DNA of 64,000 nt from Planomicrobium sp. CPCC 101079. Lineage in GTDB: Bacteria > Bacillota > Bacilli > Bacillales_A > Planococcaceae. Where the stretch lies: NCBI RefSeq assembly GCF_007859275.1, contig NZ_VOHC01000011.1:124001-188000 (forward strand), read 5' to 3'. The notes under the pieces were generated by a model. The model was not told where the DNA came from. It worked only from the letters and a program-made list of their open reading frames with translations, and did not search any database. The translations under genes were made by a program, and so were the position numbers. Positions 1 to 8,732 of the stretch are shown piece by piece (position 1 is the first letter of the stretch; each line of letters starts with the position of its first letter).

Positions 1-2
1 GT

Positions 3-149
3 AAAATAAAGACAATTCAGAACATGTATGATATATTACCTGAAAGAGAAGAAAAAGAAGTGACAATAGTCACAGGTTCGCTCTATTTATTGTCAAGCTT
101 GCGTGAAAGAGACATTCCTACTTTTCAAAACTTATATCCTCATTCTTGA
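3..149 (+). CDS. folC: Folylpolyglutamate synthase, C-terminal end only
   Basis: Only the last 48 codons are in the window; the gene enters from the left edge in frame 3. The reading VTGSLYLLSSLRE matches the conserved C-terminal tail of FolC/MurC-type ligases (VTGSLYL-V...R). FolC adds glutamates to folates in the cytosol. Its position just before the pilus genes and maf agrees with the folC-comC-maf order of Bacillus. The call rests on this short motif and on synteny. Confidence 0.75.
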   Translation, partial: KIKTIQNMYDILPEREEKEVTIVTGSLYLLSSLRERDIPTFQNLYPHS

Positions 150-198
150 TAGGTTTTGACATGCTAAATGAGCGATCATCTATAAAGGGGAAGATGCC

Positions 199-1902
199 GT
201 GCCGATTTCAACCAAAAGAAAAGTAGTTCTTTGGTCTCTATGGATATCAATCGTTCCAGTAAGTTTATTTTTCGTTTATCACACCTATCCACCTCCAGAG
301 ATGAATGCTTGGAATTTATTGGCTTATGTCTTGTTTTTTGTTGTAGCTTGTTTAATGCCGATGAATATCAACGGGTCATCCGCTTATTTGGTTCAGTGGG
401 CAACGGTCGCTGTATTTTTAAAATACGGGATTTTTGCAGAAATTCTTTTTTCACAGTTAACTGTATTGATTGTTACATTGAGGAGCCGGACTGCCGAACC
501 GTTATCATTCCGCATTCCTTTCAATTCCCTGATGTTTTATGCAGCTTCTCTTTTAGCAGGGATTGCATTTTATGCAGCGGGCGGCCAAGTGGGTTCGCTG
601 CAGCTCACCCACATCTTGGCGTATGGCTTTATCTTTCAGTTTGTTTCTTTCCTAGCCAATCAACTGATTTTTTATTTTTACGACAAATCAGTCGGAGCCA
701 ACCCGAAGTTTTTCTCTATCGACGTTATCTGGGATTTTGCCATCACCTTGTTGGTATTCCCATATGCGCTGGCCATTTATATCTCCGAGTCCTATATCGG
801 CATACCGGCCCTACTGCTTCTCGGCATTCCCTTTTTCATCATGACTGCGATTATGAAACTGTATAACAGCTCCGAAAAAATTAACATCGATTTGAAAAAA
901 GCTGGGGAAATCGGGCATCAGCTGGCTGCACGCCTTTCTACTGATGAAGTGCTTGACCAATTTGTCTTGCAGGTGGCAGATCTGTTCAAAGCGGATTACG
1001 CCTATGTGTTAGACTATCGGGACAATCAATTGCAGATGCTCAGGATGTTCGAAAACAACGAATTGCTCAAGAACAGCGTGCCGCCAGTCCGCTATAACCA
1101 AGGGGTGGGCGGCAAAGTGGTCACCACGAACAAAGCAATAATCTACAATCGCAAATCCGAGTGGAAAGACATCGTCACGGGCCATCTGCCAATCGATTCT
1201 GAAAGCATCATGGCAGTGCCGATCGCCCGGAACAACAAAACAGAAGGGGTCTTGATTTTAGGGTCTCGCCAAAAATACGCATTTACTTCTCGCCAACTCC
1301 AAATATTGGATATTCTTAGCACATACTTTGCGGTTTCCTTAGAGAAAGCAAGTTATGTCGAGCGGGCGATTGCAATCAGTGAACGGTGCGGATTGACGAA
1401 ACTGTATAATTATCGCTATCTCGATGCAAAGCTGGAAAAAAGCATGAAGAAAATCACTGACGGGGAGCTCAATAAGCTGTCGCTCGTTATGATGGACATT
1501 GACCGGTTCAAAGGCATCAACGACCAATACGGCCATCAAAGCGGCAATGATATCTTGGTCCAGCTCGCGCGCATCATCGAAGAAGAAGTGGGCGAAGAAG
1601 GAACATGTGCCAGATACGGCGGGGAAGAGTTTGTTGTGTTGCTGCCGAACTACGGCAAAGACTTGGCATTGTTGTTCGCGGAAAACTTGCGGAAACGGAT
1701 TGAAAGCCATCCGTTTGAAATCATCAGCGACCTTGACTCGGAACGGAAGCTTCAAAAAATACAAATCACATTAAGCATCGGGGTGTCGACCGCTCCAGAA
1801 GACAGCGACGATGGCATGGCGCTTATCCGAAATGCGGACAGAGCATTGTATATCGGGGCGAAGCAAGCCGGGCGCAATAAAGTGGCTGCATATGCCAAAT
1901 AA
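199..1902 (+). CDS. Membrane-bound GAF-GGDEF diguanylate cyclase
   Basis: Likely makes the second messenger c-di-GMP from two GTP. Residues 1 to about 225 hold several hydrophobic segments (an MASE-like membrane sensor region), followed by a GAF-like domain at about 240-385 and a C-terminal GGDEF domain. The active-site signature is GGEEF at residues 474-478, an intact form. The RxxD inhibitory I-site normally five residues upstream is absent (the residues there are GEEG), so product inhibition by that route is not expected. The GTG start follows an AAGGGGAAG ribosome binding site. The gene is transcribed alone, with a terminator behind it, and sits directly before the type IV pilus locus, so a link to pilus control is possible but only inferred from position. 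Confidence 0.85.
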   Translation: MPISTKRKVVLWSLWISIVPVSLFFVYHTYPPPEMNAWNLLAYVLFFVVACLMPMNINGSSAYLVQWATVAVFLKYGIFAEILFSQLTVLIVTLRSRTAEPLSFRIPFNSLMFYAASLLAGIAFYAAGGQVGSLQLTHILAYGFIFQFVSFLANQLIFYFYDKSVGANPKFFSIDVIWDFAITLLVFPYALAIYISESYIGIPALLLLGIPFFIMTAIMKLYNSSEKINIDLKKAGEIGHQLAARLSTDEVLDQFVLQVADLFKADYAYVLDYRDNQLQMLRMFENNELLKNSVPPVRYNQGVGGKVVTTNKAIIYNRKSEWKDIVTGHLPIDSESIMAVPIARNNKTEGVLILGSRQKYAFTSRQLQILDILSTYFAVSLEKASYVERAIAISERCGLTKLYNYRYLDAKLEKSMKKITDGELNKLSLVMMDIDRFKGINDQYGHQSGNDILVQLARIIEEEVGEEGTCARYGGEEFVVLLPNYGKDLALLFAENLRKRIESHPFEIISDLDSERKLQKIQITLSIGVSTAPEDSDDGMALIRNADRALYIGAKQAGRNKVAAYAK

Positions 1903-1950
1903 AAAAGAGCGGGAAGAAAAGGCGGATGCCATTTCTTCCTGCTCTTTTTG
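1903..1950 (+). terminator. Rho-independent terminator of the diguanylate cyclase gene
   Basis: Long A/T-rich stem AAAGAGCGGGAAGAAA pairing with TTTCTTCCTGCTCTTT (one mismatch), ending in a T-run, immediately after the stop codon. Confidence 0.85.
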
Positions 1951-2345
1951 CGGTCAATATTATACAAGAAGGCAGAATTGTTTTAAAACCTCTGATGCTA
2001 TCTATTTTCTTTTTTAAATTAAACCTTTCATTTAGTAGGTTAGAAGGCTCAAATGAAAGGGCCATTCCACGGAATTTACTGTTATGTATGGCATTTTATT
2101 TTTATTTGCCTGATAAAATCCCATAGTTGAAAGTAGATTAGATTAGTAAAAAAGCATTAAATTAATTTTCTGGACCGTCTATTATTTATCACTTTTATCT
2201 TGTATTATAACTATAGAAGTGGGATTGTTTTACTGCCTGAATTACTTTATTTTACATTTAATAAGGAAGGTCAAATGCAGTAAAAAGAACCTTGAAACGA
2301 CTGGACAACAATGAAATATTTTTTAGAATCAGGGAGGAATTACAA
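1951..2345. other. AT-rich intergenic region before the pilus locus
   Basis: About 395 bases with no convincing coding region. It probably holds the promoter of the pilus operon (TATTAT at 2203-2208 is a possible -10, but no good -35 is seen at the right spacing). I looked for a c-di-GMP (GEMM) riboswitch, which precedes pilus genes in some Clostridia, and saw none of its conserved blocks. Confidence 0.5.
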
Positions 2346-2744
2346 ATGGTGCGCATTCTTTGTTTTATTGCCATCGCGGCTATTGTGGCAGCGAGTTCTT
2401 ATTTCTTAACAAGGGGAGACGGGAAAAAAAGAAACTTGTTTGTCAGCAGCGGAGCAGTTATAGCGGCGGCTGCCGGCATTTTTATGCAAACTGTTTTGCC
2501 GCTGCATCTGTCGTTGTTAGGGATCCTGGCGATTTCGCTTATCGCGGCAATGGGCTATGCAAAAGTGATCGAAAGAGAAAAACAAAAAAAACAGCAAATG
2601 ATTGAAGAGCGAAGAGCCAAGAATAACATGGGCCAATCCCGTCCGCTTGAACCGATAAAAAAACCGGTTTTAGAACAAGCAGCGGGCAAACAGTTTGGCA
2701 TGCAGACAATCAGCGCGGTTAGGGAGGAACAAGAAGTTGGATAA
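2346..2744 (+). CDS. Small two-helix membrane protein at the head of the pilus operon
   Basis: Not recognised as a named family. The ATG at 2346 is chosen because it follows GGGAGG, whereas an upstream in-frame ATG at 2292 has no ribosome binding site. The 132-residue product starts with a hydrophobic segment (about 2-18), then a short basic loop (KKRN), a second hydrophobic stretch (about 32-70), then a charged tail rich in K, E, R and Q that would lie in the cytosol. It overlaps the next gene by 8 bases, which indicates translational coupling. A role in pilus assembly is inferred from operon position only. Confidence 0.7.
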   Translation: MVRILCFIAIAAIVAASSYFLTRGDGKKRNLFVSSGAVIAAAAGIFMQTVLPLHLSLLGILAISLIAAMGYAKVIEREKQKKQQMIEERRAKNNMGQSRPLEPIKKPVLEQAAGKQFGMQTISAVREEQEVG

Positions 2745-4158
2745 TAAGGTTTTTGGGACGGCTTTTATATCTATTATCTCTATAGCGCTGCTTTTGTTCG
2801 GTGTTGCAAATGCAGGCGCGGCGGCAGTGGACCATTGGATATTCCCGGCCAAAGAATTCGGTGACCATACATATATCGGCACAACGAACGTATCAAAAAT
2901 GGAAGTTGCAAGCGCAATGGCTAAAGTTTCGGAAACGGCGGAAGCATGGCGTGAAACAGCTGAGTTGTCTGTGACCTATCAAGACGCAACAGCCAATTAT
3001 CCGTTGGAAAACGCTGAGGTTTTACTGGAAGAAACTGCTGGCCAAGCTCAGTCAGGCATGCAAAACAGTTTTATCTTTCAGTTGGAAGAAGCTACGACAG
3101 CTGCTTTTTTAGCTGAGCAATTTCCAGTGGCTGAATTTTCAGCTTCAGAAGTTGAAAAAATCACATCCAAATTAGAACAAGCCCTTCAATCGGGCATTGC
3201 TCAAACCCATGTGACCATCAGTGACGATTCGCTCGGCATAGACCGTTCGGCGATAGCTGAAGTGGTTTTCCCTCTTCAGCCGAAAAGCGACGGCGCGGCG
3301 GCAATTGTAGAAGCGATTGATGAAATCCAAATCGCTCCGGGCACAAAATTCTCCTTTTTAGACTTTATCAGCGAACTGCAACTGGCGGAAGTTACAGATG
3401 GGGAATTGACCGAAATTGCTTCAGCCATTTATACAGCGGTGCTAAAAACGAATTTTTCCGTAGAAGAACGCAGCATCGGAACGGCGGTGCCCCAAACGGT
3501 GCCGATCGGACAAGAAGCGGCCATTAATCGCTCACTTGGAATAGACTTGGTATTTACAAATCCAAACGCAAGCTCATTCACGCTAAATGCAGCATTTGAA
3601 GGAAATTCATTGGCTGTAACATTGACCGGATTTCCATTGGTTTATGAATATGCCCTTCAAACCGGCAGCAAAGAAACTGTAAAACCCCGTTTGATCAAGC
3701 AATACAGCGCATTCGTTTCAAGCGGCAAAGCGGTAGAAGAAGAAGGCAGTGAAGGAATCCGGATTCAAGTGCTTCGATCAATTGTGTCAGAAGGAAAAGA
3801 ACTGGAAATCGAAACCGTTTCAACTGATTTTTATCCGCCGGTAAACCGAGTGGAACTTCATCCGTTAGCCGTTGCCTTGCCAGAAAGCGTTCCGGCGGCT
3901 GCGGGAACTGTAACCGGCACAGCTGAAATACCGGCTGCCGGGAGCACGGCAGAAGAAGCGGCAGCAACAGAAGGGGAGCAAACGCCTGTGGACTCATCAA
4001 CTGAAAGCTCTAACGAGGATTCAGCGGGCTCCACAAGTTCAACGGCCGAAGAAGATGCGGCTGAAGGCCAAGACGGCAGCACAAATCCTGACTCAGAAGA
4101 CAGCTTGGAGCCAAGTGAACCAGTATACGATAAAGGTGGAAATCTGGTCCATCCTTAA
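2737..4158 (+). CDS. Exported VanW-like protein with G5-like domain, pilus operon
   Basis: Starts at TTG 2737, placed by AGGGAGG nine bases upstream; an upstream in-frame ATG at 2695 lies inside the previous gene. The 473-residue protein has one N-terminal transmembrane or signal segment (about 7-29). An extracellular part follows, with a VanW/PG-binding-like portion (IAPGTKFSFLDF; later LGIDLVFTNPNASSFTL) and a G5-like stretch around the KPRLIKQY...SEGIRIQV region. VanW and G5 domains are associated with the cell wall. The C-terminal 80 residues are Ser/Glu/Ala/Thr-rich low complexity. Family assignment is by eye and moderate. The typical cysteine-containing VanW signature is not obvious. 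Position suggests a wall-anchoring or passage role for the pilus, which is inference. Confidence 0.65.
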   Translation: MDNKVFGTAFISIISIALLLFGVANAGAAAVDHWIFPAKEFGDHTYIGTTNVSKMEVASAMAKVSETAEAWRETAELSVTYQDATANYPLENAEVLLEETAGQAQSGMQNSFIFQLEEATTAAFLAEQFPVAEFSASEVEKITSKLEQALQSGIAQTHVTISDDSLGIDRSAIAEVVFPLQPKSDGAAAIVEAIDEIQIAPGTKFSFLDFISELQLAEVTDGELTEIASAIYTAVLKTNFSVEERSIGTAVPQTVPIGQEAAINRSLGIDLVFTNPNASSFTLNAAFEGNSLAVTLTGFPLVYEYALQTGSKETVKPRLIKQYSAFVSSGKAVEEEGSEGIRIQVLRSIVSEGKELEIETVSTDFYPPVNRVELHPLAVALPESVPAAAGTVTGTAEIPAAGSTAEEAAATEGEQTPVDSSTESSNEDSAGSTSSTAEEDAAEGQDGSTNPDSEDSLEPSEPVYDKGGNLVHP

Positions 4159-4181
4159 TCGGTTTTGAGGAGGAATGACGA

Positions 4182-5840
4182 TTGGCAAAGATACGTAAAC
4201 GATTAGGCGATATTCTAGTCGAACATGGACTAATAACAGCAGAAGACTTAAACGAGACATTACAGAACAAAACAGCGAATCAAAAAATAGGGGATGCCTT
4301 GCTGCAGCGCGGTCTGATCACCGAACAGCAGCTGATTGAAACACTTGAAATGCAGTTGGGAATACCGCATGTGTCGCTATTCCGCTATCCTTTTGACAAA
4401 AATCTGTTCAATATGGTGCCAAAGGAAATGGCGAAACGCAACCAATTGGTGCCATTGAAAATTGAAGGCGATAAACTGTTTATCGCCATGACCAACCCGA
4501 TGGATTTTATCACCATTGACGATCTTCGGCTGACAACCGGATTTCAGATTCAACCGGCCATCGCGTCAAAAGAAGATGTGACGAAAACGATCGCCAAATA
4601 TTATGATGAAGAATCTTATGATGAGCTGATTGGGAATATGCCTGAAACGCAGCAAGAACAGCAAGAAGATATGGGAGATTTGGATGCGCCGATTGTCCGT
4701 TTGGTCAGCCAGATTCTTTCGAATGCAGTCAGTTTGAAAGCGAGTGATGTCCACATAGACCCGCAGGAAAACCGCGTGCTGGTTCGCTATCGCATTGACG
4801 GGGCCCTTCGGACTGAGCGTGTTTTGCCGAAAGCGATGCAAGGCATGATCACAGCGCGGATTAAAATTTTGTCGAATTTGGACATTACGGAAAACCGGAT
4901 TCCGCAGGATGGACGGATCAAGACGACTGTTGATTTCAGGCCTATTGACCTGCGCGTTTCCTCGCTGCCTACTGTTTACGGGGAAAAAATCGTTATGCGG
5001 ATTCTTGATTTAAGCGCCAATTTGACGGATATCTCAAAACTTGGGTTCTCGGACTTGAATATGGAGCGGTTTATGGCGGAAATCGACAAACCGAATGGCA
5101 TCATTTTGATTTCCGGGCCGACCGGTTCCGGAAAATCGTCGACGCTTTATGCTGCATTGAACAAATTGAATAACGAAGAAGTGAACATCATCACCGTAGA
5201 AGATCCGGTCGAGTACCAGCTTGAAGGCATAAACCAGATTCAAGTGAATACGAATGTCGGATTGACGTTCGCGGTCGGGCTTCGCTCCATCCTGCGCCAA
5301 GATCCCGACATCGTCATGGTCGGCGAAATCCGCGACAAAGAAACGGCGGATATCTCCATCCGGGCGTCCTTGACCGGCCATTTGGTGTTGAGCACCATTC
5401 ATACAAATGACTCGATCGCTTCGATCACCCGCTTGATGGACATGGGCATCGAGCCGTTTCTTGTAACGGCTTCTTTAAATGCTGTTGTCGCACAGCGGCT
5501 GATCCGCAAAGTTTGCCGGGATTGCCGCGAAGTGCATGCTGCAACTGATCGAGAAAAACATATTTTTGCTAAAAGAGGACTGGCTATCGAAACCATTGCC
5601 CGTGGCAGAGGCTGCTCACAATGCAATATGACCGGATACCGGGGCCGGATGGCCATCCATGAGGTGTTAGTCGTCAACGAAGAAATCAAAGACATCATCA
5701 ACCGCAACGGTTCAGCGGCTGAAATCCGGGAAGTTGCGGTGAAAAACAAAACAATTTTCCTGATTGATGACGGCCTATTAAAAGTGAAGGAGGGCATGAC
5801 AACGACGGAAGAAGTTCTGCGTGTTGCCATGATGGATTAG
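4182..5840 (+). CDS. pilB: Type IV pilus extension ATPase PilB (GspE family)
   Basis: Cytosolic hexameric ATPase that drives pilin polymerisation. The N-terminal part (1 to about 150) is the GspE/MshEN-type domain. The motor domain carries Walker A GPTGSGKS at residues 312-319, Walker B in LRQDPDIVMVGEIRD, and the His box TGHLVLSTIHTND. A tetracysteine zinc site, typical of PilB/GspE but not PilT, is seen at C445/C448 and C478/C481. The start is TTG at 4182, eight bases after GAGGAGG; the nearby ATG is out of frame and closes after seven codons. Length (552) is normal. Next gene pilT begins 3 bases after the stop. Confidence 0.95.
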   Translation: MAKIRKRLGDILVEHGLITAEDLNETLQNKTANQKIGDALLQRGLITEQQLIETLEMQLGIPHVSLFRYPFDKNLFNMVPKEMAKRNQLVPLKIEGDKLFIAMTNPMDFITIDDLRLTTGFQIQPAIASKEDVTKTIAKYYDEESYDELIGNMPETQQEQQEDMGDLDAPIVRLVSQILSNAVSLKASDVHIDPQENRVLVRYRIDGALRTERVLPKAMQGMITARIKILSNLDITENRIPQDGRIKTTVDFRPIDLRVSSLPTVYGEKIVMRILDLSANLTDISKLGFSDLNMERFMAEIDKPNGIILISGPTGSGKSSTLYAALNKLNNEEVNIITVEDPVEYQLEGINQIQVNTNVGLTFAVGLRSILRQDPDIVMVGEIRDKETADISIRASLTGHLVLSTIHTNDSIASITRLMDMGIEPFLVTASLNAVVAQRLIRKVCRDCREVHAATDREKHIFAKRGLAIETIARGRGCSQCNMTGYRGRMAIHEVLVVNEEIKDIINRNGSAAEIREVAVKNKTIFLIDDGLLKVKEGMTTTEEVLRVAMMD

Positions 5841-5843
5841 CTT

Positions 5844-6884
5844 ATGCCGAAAACCTATATCAATGAAATCTTAACAGCAGCTTATAATTTGGATGTTTCG
5901 GATGTCCACTTAACAGCCGGCATCCCGCCGGTCTTCCGGATGAACGGGGAACTTCGGCGCTATGGCGACAAGATTGTTACGCCTGACCAGACAAAAGAAA
6001 TCAGCAAAGCGCTGATTCCCGAGAAAGCATGGGAAATGTTCCAGTTAAAAGGCGAGATGGATTATTCCTACTCGCTGCCGGGAGTTGCCCGTTATCGAGT
6101 CAACTCGTTCCAGCAGCGAGGTTCGGTGTCCCATGCATTCCGGACCATTTCAGCCGGTGTTCCAACCATCGACCAACTAAAAATGCCGCAAAACTTAAAA
6201 ACGCTCGCCGAAACCCACCAAGGGCTGATTTTGGTGACTGGGCCGACAGGTTCCGGGAAATCGACAACGCTTGCGGCTATGATCCGCCACATCAATGAAA
6301 CGATGACCAAACATATTATCACGCTTGAAGATCCGATTGAATACTTGCATCGGCACGGTTCATCGATCATCAATCAGCGCGAAATCGGATTTGACACCAA
6401 CTCATTCGCCAATGGGCTGCGCGCTGCTTTGCGGCAAGACCCGGATGTGATTCTGGTGGGGGAAATGCGTGATCTGGAAACGATCACGACGGCCATCACG
6501 GCAGCTGAAACGGGGCATTTGGTAATGGCGACGCTCCATACTTCAAGCGCCGCATCTACCATTGAGCGGATCATCGACGTGTTTCCGGCCGGCCAGCAAG
6601 CGCAGATCCGGACGCAGCTTGGCGGTGTCTTAAAAGCGGTCGTCTCACAGCGTCTCCTTCCAACAGCTGATGGCAAAGGGCGGGTAGCGGCAACAGAAGT
6701 CATGATCAACAACACGGCGATCGCCAATTTGATCCGTACGGAAAAAGTGCACCAAATCCCGAACGTCATTCTGACAAACCGGGCAGGCGGCATGCATATG
6801 ATGTCGACATCGGTGCAAGAGTTATTGACAAGCGGGAAAATCACCCGCCAAACCGCGCACCCTTTCCTGAAAGGAGAAGGATAA
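5844..6884 (+). CDS. pilT: Type IV pilus retraction ATPase PilT
   Basis: Depolymerises the pilus, giving retraction force for twitching, surface sensing or DNA uptake. Residues 133-140 form Walker A (GPTGSGKS); Walker B is LRQDPDVILVGEMRD; the His box is AETGHLVMATLHT. The C-terminal AIANLIRTEK stretch corresponds to the AIRNLIRE motif diagnostic of PilT. It lacks the tetracysteine site of PilB. Length 346 fits the family. Tight spacing between pilB and pilC indicates one transcript. Presence of both motors implies a dynamic, retractile pilus. Confidence 0.95.
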   Translation: MPKTYINEILTAAYNLDVSDVHLTAGIPPVFRMNGELRRYGDKIVTPDQTKEISKALIPEKAWEMFQLKGEMDYSYSLPGVARYRVNSFQQRGSVSHAFRTISAGVPTIDQLKMPQNLKTLAETHQGLILVTGPTGSGKSTTLAAMIRHINETMTKHIITLEDPIEYLHRHGSSIINQREIGFDTNSFANGLRAALRQDPDVILVGEMRDLETITTAITAAETGHLVMATLHTSSAASTIERIIDVFPAGQQAQIRTQLGGVLKAVVSQRLLPTADGKGRVAATEVMINNTAIANLIRTEKVHQIPNVILTNRAGGMHMMSTSVQELLTSGKITRQTAHPFLKGEG

Positions 6885-6885
6885 C

Positions 6886-8097
6886 GTGGCACGTTTCAAA
6901 TACGAAGGTCGGGACACAAAAAAAATCAGGACCGGCATGATGACCGCGGACAACCGGCGGGAAGCCATCCTGAAATTGCGTGACGAAGGCATTAAAGTGA
7001 TTGAAATCCGGGAAATTGAAACAACGGTTCTCCAAAAAGAAATTTCCATCGGCAACCCGGTAAAGCGGGACCAGTTCATCATGTTCCTGCGCCAATTTTC
7101 GACGTTGATGCGTTCCGGCGTGACCATTGTCGATACTATCCGCATCTTGTCCCAGCAAGTCGAATCGAGGGCATTGAGCAAAGTGCTGGCTACGGTCGAA
7201 GATGAATTGCGAAAAGGGAATGCGCTGTCGGATTCGCTCGCCAAGCACCCGAAGATCTTTGAACCTTTGACCGTCAACTTGATCAAAGCGGGGGAAATGT
7301 CCGGTAATATCGACGAATCGCTGGACCGGTTGGCCGATCATTACGAGAAAGCATACCAGACGCGGCAAAAAGTCATCTCTGCCATGTCTTACCCGTTGGT
7401 GGTGGGTTTCCTGGCCATCGGGGTAGTGATTTTTTTGCTGGCGACGATCGTTCCGATGTTCGTCGACATGTTCGCGGGCTTTGGCGGGGAACTGCCGCTG
7501 CTGACCCAGGTGGTCATGCTGGCCAGCAATTGGACGGTCAAATATTGGTATGTGCTCGTCCTGCTCGTTATTTTACTGATTGTTTGCGTCTGGGCGATGA
7601 AGCGCAATGAAAAAGGCAAACTGGCCTTGGATACGATGCTTTTGCGCATGCCGATATTTGGCAAGATCTTGAAAAAATCGGCGCTCGCCCGGCTGACGCG
7701 GACATTGAGTTCGCTGTTTTCCAGCTCAGTCCCAATTTTGCAGGCGATGACGATGGTCGAAAAAGTCGTCGGCAACGAAGTCATGTCAAAAGTGGTGCTC
7801 GCTTCCCGTGATTCCCTGGAGCGCGGAGGATCATTGACGGAACCGATGCGCAACCATTGGGCGTTTCCGCCTCTCATTCCCCATATGATTTCCATCGGGG
7901 AACAAACTGGTTCTTTAGACCATATGCTCATAAAAGTGGCCGAATTCTACGAAAAAGAAGTGGAAGCGGAAACTGACCGATTGAAGGCGTTGATAGAGCC
8001 TTTAATGATTGTTTTATTGGCTGCATTAGTTGGGACTATAGTCCTTTCTATTATGTTGCCGATGTTCGAGATGTTCCAAAACATAGACAATTTGTAG
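6886..8097 (+). CDS. pilC: Type IV pilus inner platform protein PilC (GspF family)
   Basis: Polytopic membrane platform on which PilB/PilT act. The 403 residues contain the two repeated T2SSF domains (about 70-190 and 270-390) and hydrophobic segments near 168-190, 215-237 and 370-395. Conserved features include FLRQFSTLMRSGV and the second-repeat LSSLFSSSVPILQAM. The GTG start at 6886 follows AAGGAG; pilT ends one base upstream. The 118-base gap behind it holds a promoter for the pilin gene. Confidence 0.95.
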   Translation: MARFKYEGRDTKKIRTGMMTADNRREAILKLRDEGIKVIEIREIETTVLQKEISIGNPVKRDQFIMFLRQFSTLMRSGVTIVDTIRILSQQVESRALSKVLATVEDELRKGNALSDSLAKHPKIFEPLTVNLIKAGEMSGNIDESLDRLADHYEKAYQTRQKVISAMSYPLVVGFLAIGVVIFLLATIVPMFVDMFAGFGGELPLLTQVVMLASNWTVKYWYVLVLLVILLIVCVWAMKRNEKGKLALDTMLLRMPIFGKILKKSALARLTRTLSSLFSSSVPILQAMTMVEKVVGNEVMSKVVLASRDSLERGGSLTEPMRNHWAFPPLIPHMISIGEQTGSLDHMLIKVAEFYEKEVEAETDRLKALIEPLMIVLLAALVGTIVLSIMLPMFEMFQNIDNL

Positions 8098-8140
8098 GGA
8101 AAACTATACAAAATATTAATAATTTTTGATGATTTCTCTA

Positions 8141-8168
8141 TTGCTTAATTCGTGACTATTGATATAAT
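8141..8168 (+). promoter_or_regulatory. SigA-type promoter of the pilin gene
   Basis: TTGCTT (8141-8146), 16-base spacer, TATAAT (8163-8168). Gives the major pilin its own transcription start inside the pilus cluster. Confidence 0.7.
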
Positions 8169-8222
8169 TAGCTTGTGCTCAAGAAGTACTAAAAAAATAG
8201 AAAATAACAGGAGGAAATGAGA

Positions 8223-8696
8223 ATGAAAAAGTTCATTCAGAACAAATTGAAAGACCAAAAAGGGATGACGTTGATCGAGCTTTTAGCCGTAATCGTAATC
8301 ATCGCAATCATCGCAGCAATCGCAATTCCGGCGATTGGGAATATTATTGAGAACAGCCGTTATAGTGCTGTTAAGTCGGATGCTACGAATGTTTTAAATG
8401 CTGCACAACTTTATTACACTGAAAACCCTCAAGGTCCACAACCAACAGGTCAGAATGTTACTGCTCCAGATTTAACTGTAGCAATGTTAAAAACTGAAGG
8501 TTTTCTTGAAAGTGAAGGAGAAATTCCAACTACTGCTACAATAACGCGCGGTACTGGAACTGATAATGCATTACAACTTACAACTTCAGCAATTAAATAT
8601 TCCGGTTCTAAAACACTTACTTTCTCTAATGCAACCGTCAAGCAAATTAACGACGATAATAGAAAAGGAAGTTCTAACGATAATAAAGAAATTTAA
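8223..8696 (+). CDS. Type IV major prepilin
   Basis: Structural subunit of the pilus. The ATG at 8223 is preferred over 8217 because AGGAGG ends eight bases before it and only two before 8217. The leader peptide MKKFIQNKLKDQKG is followed by the cleavage site G|MTLIELLAVIVI, with the invariant Glu5 of the mature protein, then a long hydrophobic N-terminal helix. The body is about 110 residues, hydrophilic and Thr/Asn-rich, and ends in an Asn/Asp/Lys-rich tail. From about 8400 to 8700 the gene is near 35% G+C by hand count against about 48% in the neighbouring pilM, with different codon use. This suggests the surface part was acquired or is diversifying. It is the only prepilin in the locus. 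Confidence 0.93.
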   Translation: MKKFIQNKLKDQKGMTLIELLAVIVIIAIIAAIAIPAIGNIIENSRYSAVKSDATNVLNAAQLYYTENPQGPQPTGQNVTAPDLTVAMLKTEGFLESEGEIPTTATITRGTGTDNALQLTTSAIKYSGSKTLTFSNATVKQINDDNRKGSSNDNKEI

Positions 8697-8732
8697 AAGA
8701 AAAATTATTCATTTATTCTAGGAGCTGAAAAC

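Noticed and set aside
1951-2345. c-di-GMP riboswitch before the pilus operon
   Set aside because: The region is AT-rich and lacks the conserved GEMM blocks.
2292-2345. Upstream ATG start for the first pilus-operon gene
   Set aside because: No ribosome binding site, while GGGAGG precedes the ATG at 2346.
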